A stretch of 64,000 bases of DNA from Candidatus Sulfopaludibacter sp. SbA3 (GCA_945890485.1 CAMDCN010000006.1:310001-374000); one strand, 5' to 3'. Positions 53,299 to 63,247 are shown, numbered from the stretch's first letter. Program-made: numbers and translations. Notes: generated by a model from the letters alone, not told the origin.

Positions 53299-56200
53299 GA
53301 AAGTACTCATAGCCAACCGGGGGGCGATTGCCTGCCGGGTGATCCGAACGCTGCGGCGGATGGGCATTGCCTCGGTGGCGGTTTACTCGGAGGCCGACAC
53401 GGGTTCGCTGCACGTGGCGCAGGCGGATGAAGCCGTGCTGCTGGGGGCGTCGTTGGCGGCGGAGAGCTATCTGGATGCCGCGAAGGTGCTGGCCGCGGCG
53501 AAGGCGACGGGGGCGGAGGCGATCCACCCTGGCTATGGGTTCTTGAGTGAGAACGCGGGCTTTGCCGAGGCGTGCCGGGCGGAAGGGATTGCGTTTATTG
53601 GCCCGGCTCCGGAGCACCTGCGGGCGTTTGGTTTGAAGCACACGGCGCGGGAGTTGGCGGCGGCGAATGCGGTGCCGCTGGCTCCGGGTTCGGGGCTGGT
53701 TGGCTCGCTTGCCGAGGCGCAGGCGGAAGCGGCGCGGATTGGCTTTCCGGTGATGCTGAAGAGCACGGCGGGGGGCGGGGGCATCGGGATGCAGGTGTGT
53801 TCCCGGGCCGAGGATTTGGCGGGCGCCTATGAGACCGTAGCGCGGCTGAGCCAGGCGAACTTCAAAGACGGGGGGATGTTCCTCGAGAAGTTTGTGGCGC
53901 GGGCGCGGCACATTGAAGTGCAGATTTTCGGGGACGGGAAGGGCGAAGTGATAGCCCTGGGTGAGCGCGACTGTTCACTGCAGCGGCGGAATCAGAAAGT
54001 GGTGGAGGAGACGCCGGCGCCGGATTTGCCGGAGAGCATTCGGCAGGAGTTGTTTGGCGCGGCGGAGCGGCTGGGGCGGGCCGTGAGCTACGCGAACGCG
54101 GGGACAGTGGAGTTCCTGTACGACGCCGATACGCAGGAGTTCTACTTCCTTGAGGTGAACACGCGGCTGCAGGTGGAGCACGGGGTGACGGAGCAGGTGA
54201 CCGGGGCGGACCTGGTTGAATGGATGGTACGGCAGGCGGCGGGCGAGTTGGAGCTGAAGCGCCCGGCGGTTTGCGGCGCGTCGATTCAAGTGCGCGTGTA
54301 CGCCGAAGATCCAGGGCAGAACTTCCGGCCTTCGTCGGGGCAGTTGACGGCGGCGAGTTTTCCGGGCGATGCGCGCGTAGAAACTTGGGTGGAGCGGGGC
54401 AGCGAGATTACCCCGTTCTATGACCCGATGATCGCGAAAGTGATTGTAACGGCCGAGAACCGGGAAGCCGCGATTGCGAAGCTGGAAACTGCGTTGGCGC
54501 AGACGACCGTGGCCGGGATTGCGACCAACGTGGAGTATCTGCGGCAGGTGGTTTCGTCGCCGGTGTTCCGGAACGCGGTGATGACGACGTCGTATTTGAA
54601 CACGTTCAACTATGTGTCCCATGCCGTGGACATCCTGGACGGCGGGACGCAGACGACGGTGCAGGACTATCCGGGACGGTTGGGTTACTGGGAAGTGGGC
54701 GTGCCTCCTTCGGGGCCGATGGATTCGCTCGCGTTTCGGTTGGCGAACCGCTTGGTAGGGAATGCCGCCGGGGCGGCGGGGTTGGAGTGTACCGTGACGG
54801 GCCCGACGCTGAAATTCCGCTGCGATGCGGTGGTGGCGTTGACGGGCGCGGACATGGAGGCCAAGCTCGACGGCAAGCGGGTGCCGCGGTGGCAGGCGAT
54901 CCCTGTGAAGGCCGGGCAGACGCTGCGGATGAACCAGGTGGTGGGCGCGGGGATTCGTGCGTACCTGGCGGTGCGCGGCGGCTTCGACGTGCCGGAGTAT
55001 TTGGGCAGCCGGGCGACGTTTGCGCTGGGCAAGTTTGGCGGGCATGGCGGACGGGTCCTGCGAGCTGGGGACCTGCTGCCGGTGACGGCGCTGGTGGATG
55101 GGGCGGCGGAGCACTTAGAGAATCCGCCGGAATACGGGAACCGTTGGGAGATCGGGGTCCTGTACGGCCCTTATGGCGCTCCGGACTACATGACGGATGG
55201 CGACATCGCCATGTTCTTTTCGACCGACTGGAAGGTGCACTACAACTCGGATCGCACGGGTGTGCGGCTGATTGGGCCGAAGCCGGAGTGGGCGCGGAAA
55301 GACGGCGGCGAGGCGGGGCTGCATCCGTCGAATGTGCATGACAATGCCTATGCTGTGGGCACTGTGGACTTCACGGGCGACATGCCGATTATTCTGGGGC
55401 CGGACGGGCCGAGCCTGGGCGGGTTTGTTTGCCCGGCGACGATTGTGGCGGCTGAGCTGTGGAAGATGGGCCAGTTGAAGGCCGGGGACGCGGTGCGGTT
55501 CCGGCGGATGACGAATCAGCAGGCCGTGCAGTTGGAGTGGGAACTAGACCGGGCCGTTGAGGGGCTGACGAAGCTGCCGGCGCTGTTTGCCGAGGAGGCC
55601 GTGGAGCCGGCGATTGTAAAGGCGCACGGCGATACGCTGTACCGGACGGCGGGCGATAAGTACCTGCTCGTGGAGTTCGGCGAGCCGGTGCTGGATATGA
55701 AGCTGCGCTTCCGGGTGCAGGCGATGGCGCACTGGCTGACGGACCAACAGATTCCTGGGGTGATTGATATCACACCAGGGATTCGAACGCTGCAGGTTCA
55801 CTACGACAGCCGGCAGCTTTCGCGGGCGGAACTGCTGGATATTCTGGCGCAGGCGGAGGGCCGGACCGAGGAGGAGGTTCCTTCGCGGATCGTGCATCTG
55901 CCGCTGAGTTGGGAAGACCCGCAGACGCTGCTGGCGATTCAGAAGTACATGCAGAGCGTGCGGCCGGATGCGCCTTGGTGCCCTTCGAATATTGAGTTCA
56001 TTCGGCGGATTAATGGGCTCGATTCGGTGGAGGACGTGAAGAAGATTGTGTTTGACGCTAGCTACCTGGTGATGGGTCTGGGGGACGTTTACCTGGGCGC
56101 GCCGGTGGCGACGCCGACCGATCCGCGGCACCGGCTGGTGACGACGAAGTACAATCCAGCGCGGACGTGGACGCCGGAGAACGCGGTGGGCATTGGCGGC

Positions 56201-56818
56201 GCCTACATGTGTGTGTACGGCATGGAGGGACCGGGCGGCTACCAGTTTGTGGGCCGGACGATCCAGATGTGGAACACGTACAAGAGCACGGAGGCGTTCG
56301 AAGCGGGCAAGCCTTGGCTGCTGCGCGGGTTCGACCAGATTCGGTTCTTCCCGGTGGGCGCGGACGAGTTATTGGAGTACCGGAAGGAGTTCCCGCTGGG
56401 GCGGTATCCGGTGAAGATTGAGCCGACCACGTACCGGTTGGCGCCTCCTCCGCCGGGAGCGGCGGAGTTTAAGGCCAAGCAGCAGGCGGCGTTTGAAGCC
56501 GAGCGCGAGCGGTGGGGAAAGAACGCTTCGGTGGCCGAGGTGTTTGAAGAGGCGCCGCCCGTGCCGGAACTGGACGTGCCGCCGGGTTGCCGCGCGCTGC
56601 GGGCACCGACGACGGCGAGCGTGTGGAGCGTGGAGATCGCCGTGGGGCAGATGGTGACCGAAGGGGGCCGGCTGGTGATCCTGGAGGCGATGAAGATGGA
56701 GGTGGCGGTCTGTTCGCCGGTGAATGGATTGGTTCGGCAGGTGTTGGTTGCCCAGGGCGGCGTGGTGCAGGCCGGGCAGGCGTTGTTGATTGTGGAGGAG
56801 GCGCCCGATGCTGAATGA
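53291..56818 (+). CDS. Urea/guanidine carboxylase (biotin-dependent)
   Basis: A 1175-residue multidomain enzyme. Residues about 1-450 are biotin carboxylase, with the glycine-rich ATP loop ([11 protein letters not shown]) and [10 protein letters not shown]. Residues about 465-1080 are the carboxyltransferase made of AHS2- and AHS1-type halves, including [13 protein letters not shown] and [14 protein letters not shown]. The C-terminus is a biotin carrier with EAMKMEV and biotin-acceptor Lys1135. It carboxylates urea or guanidine using ATP and bicarbonate. The two deiminase-type neighbours make guanidine the more likely substrate. BirA (12467-13189) should attach the biotin. Confidence 0.94.
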   Translation: MFKKVLIANRGAIACRVIRTLRRMGIASVAVYSEADTGSLHVAQADEAVLLGASLAAESYLDAAKVLAAAKATGAEAIHPGYGFLSENAGFAEACRAEGIAFIGPAPEHLRAFGLKHTARELAAANAVPLAPGSGLVGSLAEAQAEAARIGFPVMLKSTAGGGGIGMQVCSRAEDLAGAYETVARLSQANFKDGGMFLEKFVARARHIEVQIFGDGKGEVIALGERDCSLQRRNQKVVEETPAPDLPESIRQELFGAAERLGRAVSYANAGTVEFLYDADTQEFYFLEVNTRLQVEHGVTEQVTGADLVEWMVRQAAGELELKRPAVCGASIQVRVYAEDPGQNFRPSSGQLTAASFPGDARVETWVERGSEITPFYDPMIAKVIVTAENREAAIAKLETALAQTTVAGIATNVEYLRQVVSSPVFRNAVMTTSYLNTFNYVSHAVDILDGGTQTTVQDYPGRLGYWEVGVPPSGPMDSLAFRLANRLVGNAAGAAGLECTVTGPTLKFRCDAVVALTGADMEAKLDGKRVPRWQAIPVKAGQTLRMNQVVGAGIRAYLAVRGGFDVPEYLGSRATFALGKFGGHGGRVLRAGDLLPVTALVDGAAEHLENPPEYGNRWEIGVLYGPYGAPDYMTDGDIAMFFSTDWKVHYNSDRTGVRLIGPKPEWARKDGGEAGLHPSNVHDNAYAVGTVDFTGDMPIILGPDGPSLGGFVCPATIVAAELWKMGQLKAGDAVRFRRMTNQQAVQLEWELDRAVEGLTKLPALFAEEAVEPAIVKAHGDTLYRTAGDKYLLVEFGEPVLDMKLRFRVQAMAHWLTDQQIPGVIDITPGIRTLQVHYDSRQLSRAELLDILAQAEGRTEEEVPSRIVHLPLSWEDPQTLLAIQKYMQSVRPDAPWCPSNIEFIRRINGLDSVEDVKKIVFDASYLVMGLGDVYLGAPVATPTDPRHRLVTTKYNPARTWTPENAVGIGGAYMCVYGMEGPGGYQFVGRTIQMWNTYKSTEAFEAGKPWLLRGFDQIRFFPVGADELLEYRKEFPLGRYPVKIEPTTYRLAPPPPGAAEFKAKQQAAFEAERERWGKNASVAEVFEEAPPVPELDVPPGCRALRAPTTASVWSVEIAVGQMVTEGGRLVILEAMKMEVAVCSPVNGLVRQVLVAQGGVVQAGQALLIVEEAPDAE

Positions 56819-58598
56819 ACTGAGCTTTGATTTGCATACGCTGCGGAGCGGGTACCTCGCGGGGAAGTTTACTCCGGCCGAGGTGATCGCCGAAGCGCGA
56901 CGGCGGGCCGGGGGCGGGAATCCGGTTTGGATTTCGATGACGGACAACGCGCCGGCGGCGGCGTTTGATCCGGCGAAGCCGCTATCGGGGATTCCGTTTG
57001 CGGTGAAGGACAATATCGACGTCGCGGGGATGGAGACGACGGCGGGGTGCCCGGAGTTTGGGTATCGCCCGGAGAAGACGGCGACCGTGGTGCAGCGGCT
57101 GCTGGACGCGGGGGCGGTGCTGATCGGAAAGACGAATCTCGACCAGTTTGCGACGGGGTTGGTAGGGGTCCGGTCGCCGTACGGGGCCTGCGGGAGCGTG
57201 TTTGACGAGACGTATGTCTCAGGGGGATCGAGTTCTGGTTCGGCGGTGGCGGTGGGGAAGGGCATGGTGACGTTCTCGCTGGGGACGGATACGGCGGGGA
57301 GCGGAAGGGTGCCGGCGGCGTTCAATAATTTGGTTGGGTTGAAGGCGACCAAGGGATTGGTGCCGGCGAGTGGAGTGGTGCCGGCGTGCCGGACGCTGGA
57401 TTGCGTGACGGTGTTCGCGTTGACGTGCGGCGATGCGGATGCGGTGCTGAAAGTGGTGGGCGGGTTCGATGAGACGGACTCGTATTCGCGGCGGGCTCGC
57501 GTGGCGCCGCAGACTTGGGCGACGGGCTCGTTCCGGTTCGGCGTGCCGCAGAAAGCGCTTTTGCAGTTCTTTGGGGATGCCGAGGCCGAGGCGCTCTATT
57601 GGCGCTCGGTGGCGCGGCTGGAGGCGTTGGGCGGGACGAAGGTAGAGATCGATTTTCAAAGCTTCCGCGACAGTGCAGATCTTCTGTACGCGGGGCCGTG
57701 GGTGAGTGAACGGCTGGCTGCCATCTCGTCGTTTGTCGCGTCTAACGCGGCGGCGATGCACCCTGTAGTGCGTGAGATTATCCAGGGAGCCAGCCGTTAC
57801 ACGGCACAAGACGGTTTCGAGGCGGAGTACAAACTGGCCACGCTGCGGCGGCGGACAGAGGCCGAGTGGGCCAAGATGGACGTGATGCTGCTGCCGACGA
57901 CGGGGACGATCTACAAGATCGCGGCCGTGGAGGCGGATCCGTTCAAGCTGAATACGAACCTGGGATACTACACGAACTTTGTGAACCTGCTGGACCTGAG
58001 CGCAGTGGCGCTGCCGGCGGGGTTCCGGGGGAATGGGTTGCCGTTTGGCGTGACGCTGATGGCGCAGGCGTTTTGCGAGACGGGCCTGCTACAGATGGCG
58101 GACCGGCTGCATCGGGCGCAAGGGAAGCACCTGGGCGGCACGATGGCCGCGCTGAGCGATACGCCGCCGCTGGAGGCATCGACGGTGCCGCCGGGATGCG
58201 TGGCGGTGGCCGTGGTCGGCGCGCACCTGAGCGGGATGCCGTTGAATGGGCAGTTGACCGAACGCGGAGCGAAGCTGGTGCGGACGACGCGCACGGCGAT
58301 GCACTACAAGTTCTACGCGCTGCCGGGGACGACTCCGCCGAAGCCGGGACTGGTGAGGACATCGAGCGCGGTGGGATCGGGGATCGAAGTGGAAGTGTGG
58401 GCGATGCCGGTGGAGCACTACGGGAGCTTCGTGGCTCTGGTGCCGGCGCCGCTATCGATTGGCTCGTTGACGTTGGCGGATGGTTCGACGGTGCAGGGGT
58501 TCCTGTGTGAGCCGTATGCCGTGGACGGGGCGACGGAGATTACGCACTTGGGCGGCTGGCGGAACTATATGGCGACGTTGGCGAAGCCTTCCAAATAG
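56808..58598 (+). CDS. atzF: Allophanate hydrolase
   Basis: About 596 residues. The amidase-signature triad is visible: Lys67 in PFAVKDNID, cis-Ser141 in SGGSSSGS, and nucleophile Ser165 in DTAGSGR. A C-terminal domain of roughly 160 residues follows, as in AtzF/DUR1 enzymes, probably completing hydrolysis to ammonia and CO2. It begins at ATG 56808, preceded by GGAGG, overlapping the carboxylase by 11 bases. Its end overlaps the convergent phzF-family gene by 34 bases. Confidence 0.94.
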   Translation: MLNELSFDLHTLRSGYLAGKFTPAEVIAEARRRAGGGNPVWISMTDNAPAAAFDPAKPLSGIPFAVKDNIDVAGMETTAGCPEFGYRPEKTATVVQRLLDAGAVLIGKTNLDQFATGLVGVRSPYGACGSVFDETYVSGGSSSGSAVAVGKGMVTFSLGTDTAGSGRVPAAFNNLVGLKATKGLVPASGVVPACRTLDCVTVFALTCGDADAVLKVVGGFDETDSYSRRARVAPQTWATGSFRFGVPQKALLQFFGDAEAEALYWRSVARLEALGGTKVEIDFQSFRDSADLLYAGPWVSERLAAISSFVASNAAAMHPVVREIIQGASRYTAQDGFEAEYKLATLRRRTEAEWAKMDVMLLPTTGTIYKIAAVEADPFKLNTNLGYYTNFVNLLDLSAVALPAGFRGNGLPFGVTLMAQAFCETGLLQMADRLHRAQGKHLGGTMAALSDTPPLEASTVPPGCVAVAVVGAHLSGMPLNGQLTERGAKLVRTTRTAMHYKFYALPGTTPPKPGLVRTSSAVGSGIEVEVWAMPVEHYGSFVALVPAPLSIGSLTLADGSTVQGFLCEPYAVDGATEITHLGGWRNYMATLAKPSK

Positions 58599-59350
58599 AG
58601 GACGGCGCGGCCGCTGATCTTGACGCGGTCGCCCGCGAGTTCGACGAGCAGATCTCCGCCGCGGGCGGAAATCTGTTTGGCGGACATGGCCGGTTTATCG
58701 AGGCGGGCGGCCCAATAGGGCGTTAGGGTGCAGTGTGCGGAGCCGGTGACGGGGTCTTCGTCGATGCCTTGGGCCGGGGCGAAGAAGCGGGAGACGAAGT
58801 CGCAGTGGTGGCCGGGCGCGGTGGCGATGACGGCGAAGTGGGGGAGGGCGGCGAGGGCCTTCATATCGGGCTGGAGGGCGGCGACGTCCGCCTCGGTTGG
58901 GAAGACGCAGAGGAGGTCGCGGGCTTGGAATGCGGCCTCGGGCGCGCGGCCCAGGGCGGAGCTGAGGGCTTCGGAGATGGGAATCGGCGTGCCAGGGCGG
59001 GCAGGGAAGTCGAGGGTGTAAAGGTAGGCTTGACGGTGAACGGTGAGAGGGCCGCTGCGTGAGTTGAAAGTCACGTGGTCGGCTGGAAGGCCGAGGCATT
59101 CGAGGAGGACGAAAGCAGCGGCGAGGGTGGCGTGGCCGCAAAGGTCGACTTCGACGGCGGGCGTGAACCAGCGCAGGCGGTAGCCGTCAGCTTCTTTTAC
59201 GAAGAAGGCGGTTTCGGCGAGGTTGTTTTCCGCAGCGATGTGCTGGAGCAGCGCATCGGGCAACCAGCATTCTAGGGGGCAGATGGCGGCGGGGTTGCCG
59301 CCGAACAGCTTGGAGGTGAAGGCGTCCACCTGGTAGAGGGGTAACCGCAT
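58565..59350 (-). CDS. PhzF family isomerase/epimerase-like protein
   Basis: A 261-residue member of the PhzF family, which shares the diaminopimelate epimerase fold. YQVDAFTSKLFGGNPAA at the N-terminus, NLAETAFF with the conserved Glu, CGHATLAAAFVL, and DPVTGSAHC near the end are all family features. Most members are of unknown function; a phenazine pathway is not suggested here. TAAAAT lies 6 bases before the ATG. Confidence 0.9.
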   Translation of the reverse strand: MRLPLYQVDAFTSKLFGGNPAAICPLECWLPDALLQHIAAENNLAETAFFVKEADGYRLRWFTPAVEVDLCGHATLAAAFVLLECLGLPADHVTFNSRSGPLTVHRQAYLYTLDFPARPGTPIPISEALSSALGRAPEAAFQARDLLCVFPTEADVAALQPDMKALAALPHFAVIATAPGHHCDFVSRFFAPAQGIDEDPVTGSAHCTLTPYWAARLDKPAMSAKQISARGGDLLVELAGDRVKISGRAVLYLEGFANVAI

Positions 59351-59356
59351 GCCCCA

Positions 59357-59362
59357 ATTTTA
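59357..59362 (-). promoter_or_regulatory. TAAAAT -10-like element before the phzF-family gene
   Basis: The hexamer is five of six matches to the -10 consensus and 6 bases from the ATG at 59350. It partly overlaps the 19-base gap after the gene at 59370-59708. Confidence 0.45.
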
Positions 59363-59369
59363 CGCTGCG

Positions 59370-59708
59370 CTACTGAACTCTGCTGCGGCCCCGTTCGTTG
59401 AGGACGAGTTCGTCGAAGATGGCGAGAACCTGTTTGCGGTAGTTGTAGAGCTGCCGGAGGTTGTCGCGGAAGTTCCCTTCGTATTGGCGGCCCGACTCCC
59501 ATTTCTTCAGGAGCGGCACGGGGACATCAATGTCGCGGCGGAGGGAATCGACGGAGTGACCACGGAGAAAGAGACCATAGAACAGCGCCGCTTCCCGGCG
59601 AGGGGCCAAGGGATCGTGAAGATCCTTGTTGAGCGGGAGAAGCCGCGTGCCGACTTGTGGAAAGGTGCCCACGAAATCACTACTATAAACTCCCGAAGGC
59701 TTAGGCAT
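59370..59708 (-). CDS. Small possible DNA-binding protein
   Basis: About 112 residues. A central segment, GHSVDSLRRDIDVPVPLLKKWESG, has the helix-turn-helix spacing seen in MerR/Xre-like regulators, and NFRDNLRQLYNYRKQVLAIFDEL is a long helix that could dimerise. The N-terminal 35 residues are less ordered. No family is recognised. ATG 59708 is preferred over the TTG three bases earlier. It lies 12 bases after the stop of a 45-residue membrane peptide gene. Confidence 0.6.
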   Translation of the reverse strand: MPKPSGVYSSDFVGTFPQVGTRLLPLNKDLHDPLAPRREAALFYGLFLRGHSVDSLRRDIDVPVPLLKKWESGRQYEGNFRDNLRQLYNYRKQVLAIFDELVLNERGRSRVQ

Positions 59709-59720
59709 CAATGAAATTTT

Positions 59721-59858
59721 TTACCAGTCGAAAAGCCGGGATTCGATTCGCCGAACCCGGCGGGTGCGCGCTTGCTTGCGGTAGGTACGGAGGAGAAAAG
59801 CGACAACGCAAAACGTCGCCATGACTACATAGATGCTGAAGAACTCATTCGGTTGCAT
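59721..59858 (-). CDS. Very small single-pass membrane protein (45 residues)
   Basis: An open frame from ATG 59858 to TAA at 59721-59723. Residues about 7-22 (FSIYVVMATFCVVAFLL) are hydrophobic, followed by a strongly basic region with RTYRKQARTRRVRR. This pattern (short helix, positive cytoplasmic tail) is typical of small regulatory membrane proteins. It is 12 bases upstream of the possible DNA-binding gene and on the same strand. No clear ribosome site was seen. Confidence 0.5.
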   Translation of the reverse strand: MQPNEFFSIYVVMATFCVVAFLLRTYRKQARTRRVRRIESRLFDW

Positions 59859-59927
59859 GACTGGCTAATCGACTCAGAACTTAGGAACATTAGCCTCTAA
59901 GCGATGACGCCTAGTACTAGAATCGGC

Positions 59928-59933
59928 TATGAT
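59928..59933 (+). promoter_or_regulatory. TATGAT -10-like element before the small secreted protein gene
   Basis: It is 6 bases before the ATG at 59940, with the same spacing as at 2569-2585. Confidence 0.5.
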
Positions 59934-59939
59934 TCAGGC

Positions 59940-60251
59940 ATGAAAGCACTGCTTGGATTTGTGGCGTTGGCGACAGTGGCGGCTGCGGAGACCTGGACGG
60001 GGACCGTGGTGGACGTAATGTGCAAGGGGAAAGACTTGGCTTCGCACACGCGGGAGTGTGCCGTCGCTTGCGCCAAGGGCGGCTATGGCCTGGTGCTGGC
60101 CGATGGGAAGTTTGTAAAGTTTGACGAGGGCGGGAATGCTCGTACGCTGGGCCAATTGAAGAAGCTGACTCGGGATAAGGACTTGAAGGCGAAGGTGACG
60201 GGTGAGTTGATGGGGGACGTGATCAAGGTTCAAGAGGTGGAGTTCCAGTAG
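59940..60251 (+). CDS. Small secreted protein
   Basis: About 103 residues from ATG 59940. A signal peptide (ALLGFVALATVAAAE) is followed by a small domain with three cysteines (DVMCKGK, RECAVACAKGGYG) that may form a disulphide or bind a metal, and a beta-rich C-terminus (KAKVTGELMGDVIKVQEVEF). The pattern of a short periplasmic OB-fold-like protein is plausible. Its last 29 bases overlap the convergent gene. Confidence 0.65.
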   Translation: MKALLGFVALATVAAAETWTGTVVDVMCKGKDLASHTRECAVACAKGGYGLVLADGKFVKFDEGGNARTLGQLKKLTRDKDLKAKVTGELMGDVIKVQEVEFQ

Positions 60252-60654
60252 AGCGCTGTTGGAGCTGGATCCACAACGGGAAGACGGGCGGATTTTCGAG
60301 CCAGCGAATTATCCAGTCGATCTTGCGTTGGCGGTCGGCGGGGTGTGGGTCTTTTGAGAGAGCGAGCTTGGCGTGGGCTTTGGCTTCGAGGACGAGGGCG
60401 CGGGTTTGTTGCGGGGAATGTTCGTAGGCGAGTGAAAGAGCGGAGAGGGTGCGGGCCAGGTTCTTGAAAGAGTCTTGGACAACGCCTTCGACGGTGGCGA
60501 CGAGTGGAACGCCGGATTCGCGCAGGAGGCGGCGGAGATAAGACGCCGAGATGGGCGCGAGGGCTTGGGCGAGTTCGGCGGCGCGTGACTCGCTAATGGG
60601 CTCGCTGGGGAGCGGCGTTAAGAGTTGTTGGAGGCGCTGTTTTTTGCTGGCCAC
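60223..60654 (-). CDS. Unknown helical protein following mltG
   Basis: About 143 residues from GTG 60654. The sequence is mostly helical (LAQALAPISASYLRRLLRESGVPLVATVEGVVQDSF, then WIIRWLENPPVFPLW). It overlaps the end of mltG by 62 bases, which is long but common in this compact region. A longer frame to 60933 exists but its first 90 residues are low-complexity and antisense-like, so they are rejected. No family was recognised. Confidence 0.6.
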   Translation of the reverse strand: MASKKQRLQQLLTPLPSEPISESRAAELAQALAPISASYLRRLLRESGVPLVATVEGVVQDSFKNLARTLSALSLAYEHSPQQTRALVLEAKAHAKLALSKDPHPADRQRKIDWIIRWLENPPVFPLWIQLQQRSTGTPPLEP

Positions 60655-61621
60655 GGCGGTATTCGGTAACGGCGCGCTGGTGTGCGGCGGCGTTGGGAGA
60701 GAAGCGATGCCCGCCGGAGCCGTCGGCCCGCGCGACGAAAAACAGGTTGTCGGTGGCGGCCGGATGGAGAGCGGCGGCGAGAGCGGCGGATCCGGGGTTC
60801 GCGATGGGTCCGGGGGGGAGGCCGACGGTTTTGTAGGTATTGTAGGGGTGGTCGCGATCGAGGTCGGATCGATAGATTGTGCCGCGCCAGTTGCCGAGGA
60901 GGAGAGTGGAATAAATGGTAGTGGGGTCGGCATCGAGCTTCATACCGATGGCGAGGCGCTTGGCGTAGACTCCGGCGACGAGGGCGCGTTCGGAGGGGAT
61001 GGACGTTTCCTTCTCGACGAGGGAGGCGAGGATGACGGTGGGGAGAACGGGTTGCGTGGGTTTAAGCGCGGCCCATTCGCGGCGGAACTGGGCGACCATG
61101 AGAGCGCAGAGGGCCTCGGCGGTGGTTACACGGGTGAGGCGGTAGGTGGAGGGGAAGAGGAAGCCCTCGAGCGAGGGGGCGGTGGGGGCGAGGTCCTTGA
61201 TCAGCTTGGGATCTTGAGCCGCTTTGAGGAAAGCGGCCTCTGTGATGAGGCCTTGTTCGCCAACGGCCTTGGCGATGTCGAAGAGGTTGTAGCCTTCGGG
61301 GATGCGGAGTTCGTAGAAGTGGACATCGCCGCGGGCCAGGCGGTCGAAAACCTGCCATGGGGTGGCTGGTTTCGTGAATTGGTACTCGCCGGCCTGGAGC
61401 TTACGGTTGGGCTGGAGGAGGCGCACCAGGGCGAGTTGCCATCCGTAGCGGAGGACGCCGTGGCGGGCTAGTTGGTCGCCGATCTGCCAAGTGGAGGAAC
61501 CGCGATCGATGTCGATGATGGTGCCGGGCGGCGGAGCCTGCGCGGGGGCGACGAGCGAGACGGCCGCGGCGGCGAGCAACAGGAGGACGGCGGCGATGGA
61601 CCAGCGCAGGCGTTTCTTCAT
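60593..61621 (-). CDS. mltG: Endolytic murein transglycosylase MltG
   Basis: About 342 residues. One N-terminal membrane helix (WSIAAVLLLLAAAAVSLV) is followed by a LysM-like subdomain and the YceG/MltG catalytic domain. The catalytic Glu lies in ILASLVEKETSI, and the IYSTLLLG, SPYNTY-like (HPYNTYKTVGLPPGPIANPG) and NLFFVA stretches are family hallmarks. It cuts nascent glycan strands in the periplasm. Its ATG overlaps the ruvX stop (ATGA), a common gene order. Confidence 0.94.
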   Translation of the reverse strand: MKKRLRWSIAAVLLLLAAAAVSLVAPAQAPPPGTIIDIDRGSSTWQIGDQLARHGVLRYGWQLALVRLLQPNRKLQAGEYQFTKPATPWQVFDRLARGDVHFYELRIPEGYNLFDIAKAVGEQGLITEAAFLKAAQDPKLIKDLAPTAPSLEGFLFPSTYRLTRVTTAEALCALMVAQFRREWAALKPTQPVLPTVILASLVEKETSIPSERALVAGVYAKRLAIGMKLDADPTTIYSTLLLGNWRGTIYRSDLDRDHPYNTYKTVGLPPGPIANPGSAALAAALHPAATDNLFFVARADGSGGHRFSPNAAAHQRAVTEYRRGQQKTAPPTTLNAAPQRAH

Positions 61622-62025
61622 CCGATGGTTCCCAGGTAGCTGTTGAGGATGAGTTCCGCGGCCATGCGGTCGACGGTGCCGCGCTTGCCTTTGGCTCGAC
61701 CGGACTCGGCGAGATAGCGGCCCGCTTCCTTCGACGACATGCGTTCGTCCCACATCAGGAAGGGGACGCCGGATTCTTCAGAGAGTCGAGCGGCGAAGGC
61801 GCGGGCCTCGCGGGATAGCTCGCTTTCTTCACCGCTCATGTGGAGGGGATTGCCGATGACTATTTGGCCGACTTGTTGGTCATGAATGAGGTTTCTGAGG
61901 GTCAACATGTCGGTGCGGATATTGACGCGGTGGAGGGTGTCCTGGCCGTGCGCCATGATGCCGAGGGGATCGCTGAGGGCGATTCCGATTCGGCGGCGGC
62001 CATAGTCGAGAGCCAAGATGCGCAT
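61618..62025 (-). CDS. ruvX: Holliday junction resolvase-like protein RuvX/YqgF
   Basis: A 135-residue protein with an RNase H-like fold: LALDYGRRRIGIALSD, VIGNPLHMSGEES, WDERMSSKEAGRYL, and DRMAAELILNSYL carry the acidic active-site residues. In bacteria it acts in 16S rRNA 5' end maturation and perhaps in recombination. It is translationally coupled to mltG. TAACAT lies 4 bases before its ATG, a less good fit to the leaderless pattern. Confidence 0.95.
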   Translation of the reverse strand: MRILALDYGRRRIGIALSDPLGIMAHGQDTLHRVNIRTDMLTLRNLIHDQQVGQIVIGNPLHMSGEESELSREARAFAARLSEESGVPFLMWDERMSSKEAGRYLAESGRAKGKRGTVDRMAAELILNSYLGTIG

Positions 62026-62062
62026 CTACATGTTAGATTAACGGATATTCGGGGTTTCCCTG

Positions 62063-63241
62063 TTGGCCATTCAAGATCCCTCCACGTTACCGATTGTTAG
62101 GGTGCGCAACACGGGCAGTGTGTTGTTCACGTTGGGGGTGGTGTGCGCCCTGTTGTACTTGGGGCGGCTGTTTTTAGTGACGTTGCTGGTGGGAATTTTC
62201 ATCTCGTTTATTCTTGATCCGCTGGTGCGGATGTTCATGCGACTGCGGTTGCCGCGAGGATTTGCGAGCTTCCTGGTCTGCAGTTTGGCCCTCTTGATGC
62301 TGTACCTTGGGGCGTTATTGACGTTGTCCCAAGCCCAGGGATTGTGGGATGAGTTACCGAGCTATACGAAACGGGTGAACGATCTCAGCGATAAGGTTTT
62401 GATCGAAGTAGAGTCCGCGGAGAAGACCATCAACGACATGATGGCGCCGAAACGGGTGCGCGAGATGGAAGCACAGCGGTTGGAGCAGGAGCGGCAGTTG
62501 GCTGAGCAGCAGAAGCAGAGGCGGCGGCGAACCACGGATCCGCCGATGGCGCCACTATTGCCGCTCGCGGTGCAGGAGGTGCGAATTCGTCCGGAACGGT
62601 CGCCGCTGGTGGAGTACCTGTACTCGAACTGGCAGCAGTTTTACGACATCGCACTGATGGTGTCGTTTGTGCCGTTTCTGGTCTATTTCATGCTGGCTTG
62701 GCGGGACCACTTCGTCTACAATTTCCTGCGCGTGTTTCGGGGGGAGTCGCGGGCGATAGCGTCATCGACGATTGACGGGATTGCCCGCATGACGCGGGCG
62801 TATGTGGTGGGGAACTTCTTGCTGGGCGTGGTGTTGGCGCTGGTCAGCACAGGATTCTTTTGGATGGTGAAGGTGCCGTATTGGTTGCTGGTAGGGCCGC
62901 TCAGCGGTTTCCTGTCGCTGGTGCCATACATCGGACTGCCTTTGGCGATTCTACCGCCCGTGTTTGCGGCGTTAACTGTCTACGACAATTTGACGGCCTA
63001 TGTCGTGATTGGCACGACGGTGGCGTTCTTTCATCTGATGGCGTTGAACCTCTTGTATCCGAAGTTGGTAGGGTCGCGGGTCCATTTGAATCCGCTTGTC
63101 GTGACCGTTGCCTTGATGTTCTGGGGATTCCTGTGGGGCGGGATCGGGTTGGTGTTGGCGATTCCGCTGACGGCGGCTTTGAAAGCTGTCTGCGATCACT
63201 ATCCCGGGTTGTCGGCTTACGGCAAGTTGATGGGGGATTGA
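62063..63241 (+). CDS. AI-2E family transporter/permease
   Basis: A 392-residue membrane protein with about seven or eight helices. The family fits (YLGRLFLVTLLVGIFISFILDPLVR near the N-terminus, and GPLSGFLSLVPYIGLPLAILPPVFAAL later). Residues about 125-170 form a charged, Glu/Gln/Arg-rich loop. Members have been linked to export of AI-2 or to sodium/proton exchange; the substrate here is unknown. It starts at TTG 62063, 37 bases from divergent ruvX. Confidence 0.88.
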   Translation: MAIQDPSTLPIVRVRNTGSVLFTLGVVCALLYLGRLFLVTLLVGIFISFILDPLVRMFMRLRLPRGFASFLVCSLALLMLYLGALLTLSQAQGLWDELPSYTKRVNDLSDKVLIEVESAEKTINDMMAPKRVREMEAQRLEQERQLAEQQKQRRRRTTDPPMAPLLPLAVQEVRIRPERSPLVEYLYSNWQQFYDIALMVSFVPFLVYFMLAWRDHFVYNFLRVFRGESRAIASSTIDGIARMTRAYVVGNFLLGVVLALVSTGFFWMVKVPYWLLVGPLSGFLSLVPYIGLPLAILPPVFAALTVYDNLTAYVVIGTTVAFFHLMALNLLYPKLVGSRVHLNPLVVTVALMFWGFLWGGIGLVLAIPLTAALKAVCDHYPGLSAYGKLMGD

Positions 63242-63247
63242 TTGAGA

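Noticed and set aside
60655-60933. Proline/serine-rich N-terminal extension of the gene at 60223
   Set aside because: It is antisense-like low complexity across mltG in another frame.
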